Of a stretch of DNA of 17,363 nt, positions 1 through 6,030 are shown in pieces; position 1 is the first letter of the stretch, and every line of letters begins with the position of its first letter. Where the stretch lies: contig CAZFCY010000107.1 of the NCBI GenBank assembly GCA_964517665.1, forward strand, positions 1 to 17,363, read 5' to 3'. The notes under the pieces were generated by a model. It was not told the DNA's origin and did not search any database. It saw only the letters and a list, made by a program, of their open reading frames with translations. Source of the stretch: Congregicoccus sp964517665. Lineage in GTDB: Bacteria; Verrucomicrobiota; Verrucomicrobiia; Opitutales; Opitutaceae. Both the position numbers and the translations under genes were made by a program.

Positions 1-2
1 TG

Positions 3-113
3 TCAGGCCAATCCCGTTGTGATGGCAGTCTGCGCCGCAACGCCGATCCCGCTCAATATCCAAGAGGCGTTCGCAAGGAACCCCTCGAAGTTCACTGTCG
101 TTTCGTTACTCAT
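3..113 (-). CDS. possible small peptide (36 aa), low support
   Basis: A complete ATG-to-TGA frame of 36 codons on the minus strand, beginning MSNETTVNFEGFLANAS and followed by a hydrophobic, Gly/Ala/Thr-rich second half that could form one short membrane helix. I do not recognise it. There is no clear Shine-Dalgarno sequence upstream. The start codon lies in a 7-bp inverted repeat (GTTACTC at 105-111, GAGTAAC at 119-125). An ORF this short arises often by chance, so this is only a candidate. Alternatives are a fragment of a longer, decayed gene or non-coding DNA. Confidence 0.2.
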   Translation of the reverse strand: MSNETTVNFEGFLANASWILSGIGVAAQTAITTGLA

Positions 114-125
114 AACGAGAGTAAC
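105..125. repeat. 7-bp inverted repeat over the start of the candidate peptide
   Basis: GTTACTC at 105-111 pairs with GAGTAAC at 119-125 around a 7-base loop. If the 3-113 frame is real, its ATG straddles the stem-loop boundary, which could matter for translation. Otherwise it may be a chance or operator-like palindrome. Confidence 0.4.
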
Positions 126-452
126 TACTACCGAGGTCCCGAGAATTTTCGGCGTGGGGCGAGACTGTCAGTGAAACTGTCAGTAACGGCACTGAAAGGG
201 TCGTGGAAAATTGTTCGCGAGTTAGGCCGAATTCTCCTTGCGATCAGAGGCGAATGAGTCACAATCCCTTGTGTCTGAGTCGGTAAGGCAAGTCCGATTC
301 CGGCCCGCGCCTCCAGTTTCTGCGCTTGGGGCGCAGGGGGTTGCGCACAGACTCGCAGGGCTCCTGCGCTCGCGCCTCGACCAGCAATCAGCGGCAATCC
401 CATGCTCTCTCCCGAACAAGCATGGAGAGCCGGCCTCCGAGCCCGCCGCCGC
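114..452. other. gene-poor stretch with short repeats and a tRNA-3'-end-like remnant
   Basis: I see no convincing gene here. It contains a 9-base direct repeat, ACTGTCAGT, at 164-172 and 176-184 (12-base period). Around 288-315 there is sequence resembling the 3' end of a tRNA: a T-loop-like GTCCGATTC at 292-300 followed by a segment ending in CCA at 313-315. Only three of the five expected T-stem pairs form, and no matching 5' acceptor strand is evident, so this is at best a decayed tRNA fragment. A weak 6-bp hairpin (CCATGC 400-405 with GCATGG 420-425) lies downstream of the small membrane-protein gene on the minus strand. Confidence 0.4.
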
Positions 453-755
453 TCAGTGCTGGTTCTCGCCGGTCCCGGTGGTTTGTTTTCTGGCCTTGAG
501 GATCTTCAGGAGGCCGTAGGCGGAGTAGGTGAGCGACAGGAGGAGAAAGACGATGCCCCAGGCCATCAGCGCCTTGGTCTGGCGGGTTCCCGCAACCGCG
601 TAGAGGAGGACGAGGCCCGACATGCAGACACCGGCGAGCCCGACGAACACCGCCCGATATTCCATGCGGGATCTCGTCCCCATCTTCGAGTAGGCGATGC
701 CGGTGAGCAGGAGCGCCGCGGCCAGCAGGGAAATGACGATCTCCAGGATTTCCAT
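453..755 (-). CDS. small three-helix membrane protein, unknown function
   Basis: This encodes 100 residues starting MEILEIVISLLAAALLLTG. Three hydrophobic segments are visible, at about residues 4-22, 33-54 and 62-86, separated by short basic or polar turns (SKMGTRSRMEY after helix 1, GTRQTK after helix 2). The tail is polar and ends TTGTGENQH. The alternation of helices and positive turns looks like a genuine inner-membrane protein, and the overlapping frames give implausible Arg/Pro-rich products. I do not recognise a family. It is transcribed divergently from the propeller gene, with about 200 bases between them, and has no strong ribosome binding site. Function cannot be assigned from sequence alone. 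Confidence 0.65.
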   Translation of the reverse strand: MEILEIVISLLAAALLLTGIAYSKMGTRSRMEYRAVFVGLAGVCMSGLVLLYAVAGTRQTKALMAWGIVFLLLSLTYSAYGLLKILKARKQTTGTGENQH

Positions 756-957
756 GGGCGATGATCACTGAACAATTTGCAGGCGCGGTCAAATGCGCGC
801 GCGGGCGATCGCGTTGTGGAATTTCGGCCCGACGCCTGGCGGGGGAAGATCGGAAGGAGACGCATGTACGAGCTGGCGATATGGATGGGCGGTCCGGGAC
901 GCCGCGGCATCGGCCCTTGAAGCGACCGCGGAGGAAGCCAAGAACCGGGGGCGCCCC
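756..957. promoter_or_regulatory. divergent intergenic region
   Basis: This 202-base space between two divergent genes should hold promoters for both. I cannot point to a convincing -35/-10 pair. The frame of the right-hand gene stays open back to 793, but the translation there lacks protein-like character and a signal peptide fits a start at 958, so I treat the stretch as non-coding. A G-rich segment at 947-951 sits about 6 bases before that ATG and is the best Shine-Dalgarno candidate. Confidence 0.35.
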
Positions 958-2010
958 ATGATTCATTCGAAAGTTTTCCACGCCATGCTCGTCGCGGGCA
1001 GCGCCTCGCTCGGCTCGCTTTTCATGCCGCCCGCGTCCGCCGCCCCGTCGGCTGAAAAGACGCGCGGGCACGAGTTCTACATCTGCGCGACGATCAACCG
1101 CGACTACGTCATCGGCTCGAAGATCGTCACGACCAACGGCCTGTTCCATCTCGAGGACGACGGCAGTTGGAGGCATTTCGGCCCCAACGAATCCACCATC
1201 ACCGCGGTGGCGTTCGATCCGCGCGACCACGACGTCCATTACACGGCCACGCTCAACGGCTGCTTTCGCACGCTCGATGGCGGCAGGACGTGGAAGATCA
1301 CCACGGGATGGAACATGACGGAAGGCCGGGACGTGAGCGTCGATCCGCGCGAGCCCGATCATGTTTACCTCGCGCTGCCGGATGGAGTCGCCGTTTCCAC
1401 CGATCGCGGCGAGAGCTGGGCGCGTCGCGAGAAGGGGCTTCCCGATCGCGGGAAATACACGCAGTCGATCGAGGTCGATCGCACCCGCGCCGGGCGTGTG
1501 CTCGCGGGGTGCGAGACCGGCATTTATCTCACTGAAAACGGCGCGAAATCCTGGCGACGCGTGCTGCCGACGAAGGCGACGGTGGACGACATCCAGCAAT
1601 CCCCGCACGATCCACGGCACTGGCTTGCCGTGACACAGGCCGACGGCGCGTGGGCGTCCACCGACGGCGGCGTGAAGTGGACGAAACTCGCCGGCGTGCC
1701 GTCCGAGCATGCGCTCTACAACGTCACCTTCGATCCGACCGACGCGAAACGTTGCGCCATCGCGAGCTGGACTTACGGCGTGCTCACCTCCGAGGACGGT
1801 GGCAGGACGTGGACCGACCGCAACGCCGGTCTGCCGGAGCCGCATCGGGCGTGGCGCGTCGGCGTCGAACCGCATTCGGGGCGTCTCTACGCGAGCATCG
1901 TGGGCGAGACGCTCTTCCATTCCGACGACTTTGGGCGCGCCTGGGAGCGCGACGCGCTCGAGGGATCGGCCGTGAACAACTTCGTCATCGTCCCCAAGAC
2001 GGACCGCTGA
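958..2010 (+). CDS. secreted seven-Asp-box beta-propeller protein (BNR/sialidase-like fold)
   Basis: The product is 350 residues with a signal peptide at about 1-29 (ending PPASAA). The rest is a propeller with seven Asp-box motifs (S/T-x-D-x-G-x-x-W type) near residues 65-71, 105-112 (TLDGGRTW), 147-154 (STDRGESW), 192-199, 234-241 (STDGGVKW), 278-285 (SEDGGRTW) and 321-329. Seven motifs imply a seven-bladed propeller. Asp boxes are structural and occur in sialidases, xyloglucanases (GH74) and non-catalytic propellers. I see no sialidase Arg triad or RIP motif, so activity is not proven. I chose ATG 958 over the longer frame because it puts the signal peptide at the N-terminus. The next gene starts 3 bases after its stop, so the two are almost certainly co-transcribed and may act together outside the cytoplasm. 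Confidence 0.85.
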   Translation: MIHSKVFHAMLVAGSASLGSLFMPPASAAPSAEKTRGHEFYICATINRDYVIGSKIVTTNGLFHLEDDGSWRHFGPNESTITAVAFDPRDHDVHYTATLNGCFRTLDGGRTWKITTGWNMTEGRDVSVDPREPDHVYLALPDGVAVSTDRGESWARREKGLPDRGKYTQSIEVDRTRAGRVLAGCETGIYLTENGAKSWRRVLPTKATVDDIQQSPHDPRHWLAVTQADGAWASTDGGVKWTKLAGVPSEHALYNVTFDPTDAKRCAIASWTYGVLTSEDGGRTWTDRNAGLPEPHRAWRVGVEPHSGRLYASIVGETLFHSDDFGRAWERDALEGSAVNNFVIVPKTDR

Positions 2011-2013
2011 CCC

Positions 2014-3927
2014 ATGCGCGCATCCACGATGAAACTTTCCCGTATCGCCACCGTTTCGCTTCTGCTCGCGGCCACCGCGCCTCGCGCCCCGGCGCAGCCC
2101 TCGTTCGAGGGGCCGCCGCCTTCGCGTGTCGTGGTCGAGGATCCGGTCGAGCGCCGCGCCCAATACCTCGGGCGCGTCGATGAGGTGCTCGACTGGGTGT
2201 CCGGCCGCGTGAACTTCGAGGATCCGGCGACGGTGAGCATGGCGGCCATCGCGATCAAACTCGCGCGCGGCGAGGACGTCGAGGCGTGCTCCAGTCGCGT
2301 GATCGAGTTGATGAAGGAGCCGGGCACGGGCCCGTTCTGGATGTTTCCCGTCGTGTGCGTCTCGTTTGCCGGCCGCGATCAGCTTTCGCCCGAGGCGCGC
2401 GCGGCCATTCGTGACACCTGGCGCACGACACGGCAGTTGCGCGGCGACACGGAGAACCATTTCGCGATGTATTACACCTCGCTTTATCTCATGTCCGAGC
2501 TGTATCCGAACGAACCCGGCGGCGCCTGGTACACGGGTTTGAGTTCGGAGGAAAACCTGGCCGAGTCGCGCGCCTATCTCATCGACTGGATGGACATCAC
2601 CACGACCATCGGCCAGGGCGAGTACAACCCGTCGCACTATATCGGCGAATATGCGATCCCGATGCTGTTTCTCGCCACGTGGGCGAAGGATCTCGAGATG
2701 CGCCAGCGCGGGCATATGATGCTCGACTGGCTTTTCGCCGAGCTGGCGGCGAACACCCTCGACGGCGTCCTGCGCGGAGCGAACTCGCGCACCGACGACA
2801 TCTCCGTGCTCGAGCGCTGGAACGCGCTGGCCAGTTTCTTCAGTTGGGTTCTGTTTGGAAACACGCCGCCCACCGCCGGCTATGGCGGCTGGGGCACGTA
2901 CTTCGCGGTCGTCGCGAAGCAATACGAAGTGCCCGAGGTGATCTATCGCATCGCGATGGATCGCGAGGGCGACTTCACGCAGCGCGACCTCGGCCGCACC
3001 CGCCGCCGCTGGCGTTATAGCGACGAGCTTTCGCCTCCCATCCACAAGACCAGTTATATGCGCGAGGACTATGCCGTGGGCTCCTATCAAGGCGGCCTTT
3101 CCGACCCCATCCAGACGCACGTGTGGGATGTGACCTGGAGCGTGCCCGATCCGCGTGGCGTCAACAACACGATATTTTCGCTCCATCCGCATTCCTCCTC
3201 AGTGGCGATGCAGATGCATTTCAGCACGTATCCCGAGCCGATGATCAAGGGCGTCGAGCGGGAGGGAAAACCGTCCTATGACCAGCCCGACAAGATTCTC
3301 GGATGCTCGCCCTACGAGCAGGTTGTTCAGGATCTGGATACGATCATCGCGCTCTACGACATTCCGGAGGGCGAGCGTTTCCCGCACATCAACGGCTTCT
3401 TCTCCAAGGATCTCGCCAACCTCACGGAGGACGGGTCCGGCTGGATTTTCGCGCAGGGCGGCGACGCCTATATCGCCTACCGTCCGCTCGCCGGATACAC
3501 GTGGAAACCCTACCAGAAATACGTGTCGATGTGGGCGGGGGGCGAGCGCGCCGATCTCGGCGACCGCATCCTGCAAAGCCCGCATCTGAAAAACGGAACC
3601 ATCGTGCAGGCGGCGAGCGCGTCTGAGTTCGGAAGTTTCGAGGCATTCCAGGCGGCCATTCGCGCGCTGCCGCTCGAGTTCACGCTCGCGCCCACGCCGA
3701 CGGTGAAATTCACATCACTGCGCGGAAAGCGGATCGTGGCGACCTACGGGAAGGCGCCGGTCGTCGATGGACGCGCGATCGACTACCGCAAGTGGAAGCT
3801 CTTCGAGGGGCCGTATCTCGATGCCGAAAAGGGCTCGAAGAAACTCACGATCACGCACGGCCGGCTCGAGCGTATCCTGGATTTCAATACGCTCGCGATC
3901 AGCGAGCGGGTGAAGCCGCGGCCGTAG
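2014..3927 (+). CDS. secreted alpha-toroid protein resembling polysaccharide lyases, family unassigned
   Basis: The product is 637 residues with a signal peptide (MRASTMKLSRIATVSLLLAA, likely cleaved near APA-Q28). ATG 2029 is an equally good start. Residues about 45-335 are helix-rich with repeated aromatic/Asn/His motifs: NHFAMYYTSLY (148-158), EYNPSHYIGEY (203-213) and a helix ending in GVLRGANSR (251-259). That pattern is typical of (alpha/alpha) toroids in heparinase- or alginate-lyase-like enzymes. Residues about 345-637 begin with YMREDYAVGSYQGG and look beta-rich, as in the C-terminal sandwich of such lyases. N148/H149, E203, Y204 and H208 are possible active-site residues, by inference only. 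It follows the propeller gene by 3 bases. The TAG stop lies in the outer stem of a palindromic element. A non-lyase glycosidase or a non-catalytic toroid are alternatives. Confidence 0.75.
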   Translation: MRASTMKLSRIATVSLLLAATAPRAPAQPSFEGPPPSRVVVEDPVERRAQYLGRVDEVLDWVSGRVNFEDPATVSMAAIAIKLARGEDVEACSSRVIELMKEPGTGPFWMFPVVCVSFAGRDQLSPEARAAIRDTWRTTRQLRGDTENHFAMYYTSLYLMSELYPNEPGGAWYTGLSSEENLAESRAYLIDWMDITTTIGQGEYNPSHYIGEYAIPMLFLATWAKDLEMRQRGHMMLDWLFAELAANTLDGVLRGANSRTDDISVLERWNALASFFSWVLFGNTPPTAGYGGWGTYFAVVAKQYEVPEVIYRIAMDREGDFTQRDLGRTRRRWRYSDELSPPIHKTSYMREDYAVGSYQGGLSDPIQTHVWDVTWSVPDPRGVNNTIFSLHPHSSSVAMQMHFSTYPEPMIKGVEREGKPSYDQPDKILGCSPYEQVVQDLDTIIALYDIPEGERFPHINGFFSKDLANLTEDGSGWIFAQGGDAYIAYRPLAGYTWKPYQKYVSMWAGGERADLGDRILQSPHLKNGTIVQAASASEFGSFEAFQAAIRALPLEFTLAPTPTVKFTSLRGKRIVATYGKAPVVDGRAIDYRKWKLFEGPYLDAEKGSKKLTITHGRLERILDFNTLAISERVKPRP

Positions 3928-4009
3928 GTCGGTATTGTGCAGGCCGTCTGCTTGCAGACGCTTTGCGGGGTCCGGAGGACCCGGAGCGCCAGCGAGCTGG
4001 CGGCCTACG
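3923..4009. repeat. three-arm palindromic (cloverleaf-like) intergenic element
   Basis: An outer stem pairs CGTAGGTC (3923-3930) with GGCCTACG (4002-4009), with one G-T wobble. It encloses three perfect 6-bp hairpins: CGTCTG/CAGACG (3945-3950 and 3955-3960), GGGTCC/GGACCC (3968-3973 and 3977-3982) and CGCCAG/CTGGCG (3987-3992 and 3997-4002). The third hairpin and the outer stem compete for base 4002. The stop codon of the toroid gene (3925-3927) lies in the outer stem. The motif looks like a dispersed intergenic repeat and may also protect or terminate the upstream mRNA. Confidence 0.75.
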
Positions 4010-4043
4010 TCGAGCCCGCGAGGGAAACTTCGTCCTTGGGGTG

Positions 4044-4108
4044 GGAGCGGCTTCAGCCGCGATTCCGCCCGCGCCACGCTTTCGGATCGCGGCTGAAGCC
4101 GCTCCTAC
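4044..4108. repeat. REP-like inverted pair
   Basis: A 20-base arm at 4044-4063 (GGAGCGGCTTCAGCCGCGAT) is repeated as an exact reverse complement at 4086-4105, with 22 bases between. Each arm is itself a small hairpin (GCGGC-TTCA-GCCGC). The right copy ends in the GTAGGAGC-type flank at 4101-4108, and the left copy has GTGGGAGC. This is the form of a REP pair (BIME-like) known from several bacterial groups. No RAYT transposase gene is in the window. Confidence 0.8.
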
Positions 4109-4192
4109 GTTTCCTTCGATGCCCTTCGGAATTGCCGACGACCTGTGGAATATGTTTCCAATGCCAGACGTCCCCTCGTCGGAAATTTCCTT

Positions 4193-5192
4193 ATGAGCCA
4201 CATCCCGAATCCCTCCCGTTACGATAATCCCGAATTCTACCGCCGCTGCGGACGCAGCGGCCTGAAACTGCCGCGCCTGTCGCTCGGGCTCTGGCACAAC
4301 TTCGGCGACAACTTTCGCCACGAATCGAGCCGCGCGCTCGTCCTGCGCGCCTTCGATCTCGGGATCACGCATTTCGATCTGGCCAACAACTACGGCCCTC
4401 CGCCGGGCGCGGCCGAGATCAACTTCGGACGCATCCTGCGCGAGAATCTCGCGGCGCATCGCGACGAGCTGATCATCTCCACCAAGGCCGGNNNNNNNNN
4501 NCATGTGGGACGGGCCGTACGGGGATTGGGGATCGCGCAAATACCTGCTCTCGAGCCTCGACCAGAGCCTGAAACGCCTGCGCCTCGACTACGTCGACAT
4601 CTTCTATCACCACCGGCCCGATCCGGAGACGCCGCTCGAGGAGACGATGGGCGCGCTCGCCTCGGCCGTGCGCGCGGGCAAGGCGCTCTACGTCGCGCTC
4701 TCGAACTACAACCCGGAACAGACGGCGGCGGCGGCGCGCATCCTGCGCGAGTTGGGGACGCCGTGCCTCATTCACCAGCCGCGCTACCACATGTTTGCGC
4801 GCGGGATCGAGGACGGCCTGCTGCAGACGCTCGAGCAGGAGGGCATCGGCTGCATCCCGTATTGTCCGCTCGCGCAGGGCCTGCTGACCGGCCGCTACCT
4901 CGACGGCATTCCCGCCGATGCGCGGGCCGCGCGCGATCCGCGTTTCCTCAAACCGGAGAGCATCACCGACGACAAGGTCGAGGTCCTGCGCCGCCTGAAC
5001 TCGATCGCGCAACGGCGCGGCCAGTCGCTCGCGCAGATGGCGCTCGCCTGGGTGCTGCGGCATCCCGCGGTGACGACGGCGCTGATCGGAGCAAGCAAAC
5101 CGGGCCAGATCGAGGACAACGTCGCGGCGCTGGCGAACACGGGTTTCTCGAAGGAAGAGCTGGCGGAGATCGACCGCATCCTCGCGCGCTGA
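4193..5192 (+). CDS. gpr: L-glyceraldehyde-3-phosphate reductase, YghZ/Gpr-type aldo-keto reductase (assembly gap inside)
   Basis: A cytoplasmic NADPH-dependent AKR14-type reductase. It matches E. coli YghZ along its length: NPSRY then RRCGRSGLKLP near the start, LSLGLWHNFG (30-38), GITHFDLANNYGPPPG (58-72) and STKAG (96-100). After the gap come MWDGPYGDWGSRKYLL, YVDIFYHHRPD, IPYCPLAQGLLTGRYLDGIP and LIGASKPGQIEDNV. The catalytic tetrad is visible as D62, Y67, K98 and the second His of YHHR. Known family members reduce L-GAP and detoxify aldehydes such as methylglyoxal. Ten Ns at 4492-4501 interrupt the frame. Homology predicts only Tyr-Asp there (G-Y-D-M), so the true gap is probably 6 bases and the protein about 331 residues, against about 346 in E. 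coli. ATG 4193 matches the family start. It appears to be a single gene. Confidence 0.93.
4492..4501. other. assembly gap (10 Ns)
   Basis: Ten ambiguous bases lie inside the aldo-keto reductase gene. Ten is not a multiple of three, yet the frames on both sides are clearly the same protein, so the gap length is a placeholder. Confidence 0.98.
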
Positions 5193-5372
5193 TCGTCGCG
5201 CCTTTCGGAGGTGAATTGCACATAAAACAACCGAGGAAACGAAGGGCGGAAATGTTGCATGGGCATCGTCCTCTCGCGGTGAATCAGCGGCGGAAGTCGT
5301 CCGCTTCCCCGTGATGCCTTTGCCGCCTTCGTTTCCTTTTGCGCGCCGCGTTTTCTCGAATCATCCGATGCC
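5193..5372. repeat. intergenic region with a long-range inverted repeat
   Basis: AGGAAACGAAGG at 5234-5245 is the exact reverse complement of CCTTCGTTTCCT at 5326-5337. Pairing resumes after one unpaired base with CGG (5247-5249) against CCG (5323-5325). The roughly 80-base interior contains a smaller hairpin (GGAAG/CTTCC around 5293-5308). This resembles a small non-autonomous repeat element rather than a terminator. No gene is seen. Confidence 0.65.
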
Positions 5373-6011
5373 ATGACCTTCGAGGTGACGCTGGCGACGC
5401 TGGACATGGCGGGCGTGTTCGTCTTCGCGATCACGGGCGCGCTGGCGGCGGCGCGCAAGGGCATGGATTTTGTGGGCATGTTTGCGCTCGCGCTCGTGAC
5501 TTCGACGGGCGGCGGCACGTTGCGCTCGATGCTCGTCGGCGACTTTCCGGTTCCCTTTCTGCGCGCGCCGTGGCTGCTGGTGGCGGCGATGGTGGCAACG
5601 GTCGTGACCTATTTCGCCGCCCGGTGGATCGATGCCCACATGACGCGTCCGATCCGGTTTTTCGATGCGATCGGGCTCGGTGTTTTCACCAGCACGGGCG
5701 TGGCCACCGCGCTCAACCTCGGGCAACCCTGGTGGGCGGCGATTTTCCTCGGCTGCATCACGGCGGTATTCGGCGGCGTTCTGCGCGATGTCCTCAGCCG
5801 CGAAGTGCCGCTCATTTTCCGGCCGGACGAACTCTACGCGACCGCCGCGCTGGTGGGCGCGATCGCCTTCCTCGCCATCCGCGAAATGGATTTCAGCCGC
5901 CCGACCATCATGATCGCCGGCGCCGGCGTGACCATCGCGGTGCGCCTTGTGGCGATGCATCTGCAATGGAAGACGCGCCCCGCGCCACAGCGTCCGGATG
6001 CGGATCGGTGA
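5373..6011 (+). CDS. UPF0126/TRIC-family membrane protein, predicted cation channel
   Basis: The product is 212 residues, the usual length of the family, with about seven hydrophobic segments in two related halves. Half 1 carries FAITGALAAARKGMDFVGMF then TSTGGGTLRSMLVGDFPVPF. Half 2 carries FFDAIGLGVFTSTGVATAL then AVFGGVLRDVLSREVPLIFR. The Gly-rich GGG/GGV kinks followed by LR are the hallmark of bacterial TRIC-like (YicG/UPF0126) proteins, which form trimeric monovalent-cation channels in the inner membrane. In half 1 the usual Asp after the Arg is Ser (LRS), while half 2 keeps LRD. ATG 5373 begins the first helix properly, but no good ribosome binding site precedes it. Its stop is 19 bases from the stop of the convergent gene. 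Physiological role is not indicated by the neighbours. Confidence 0.9.
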   Translation: MTFEVTLATLDMAGVFVFAITGALAAARKGMDFVGMFALALVTSTGGGTLRSMLVGDFPVPFLRAPWLLVAAMVATVVTYFAARWIDAHMTRPIRFFDAIGLGVFTSTGVATALNLGQPWWAAIFLGCITAVFGGVLRDVLSREVPLIFRPDELYATAALVGAIAFLAIREMDFSRPTIMIAGAGVTIAVRLVAMHLQWKTRPAPQRPDADR

Positions 6012-6030
6012 GAAAAGACTCTTCGAATGA

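Noticed and set aside
250..315. Intact tRNA gene
   Set aside because: Only three of five T-stem pairs form and no complementary 5' acceptor strand, D-arm or clear anticodon arm can be found.
793..957. N-terminal extension of the propeller protein to ATG 793
   Set aside because: It would place the signal peptide about 55 residues inside the protein, and the extra residues look non-coding.
958..2010. Active sialidase
   Set aside because: Asp boxes are present, but I see no FRIP-type motif or Arg triad, so only a propeller fold is claimed.
388..3192. Open frame of 934 codons on the minus strand
   Set aside because: It is antisense to the propeller and toroid genes, with Arg/His/Gly-rich low-complexity translation, no signal peptide and no recognisable domain.
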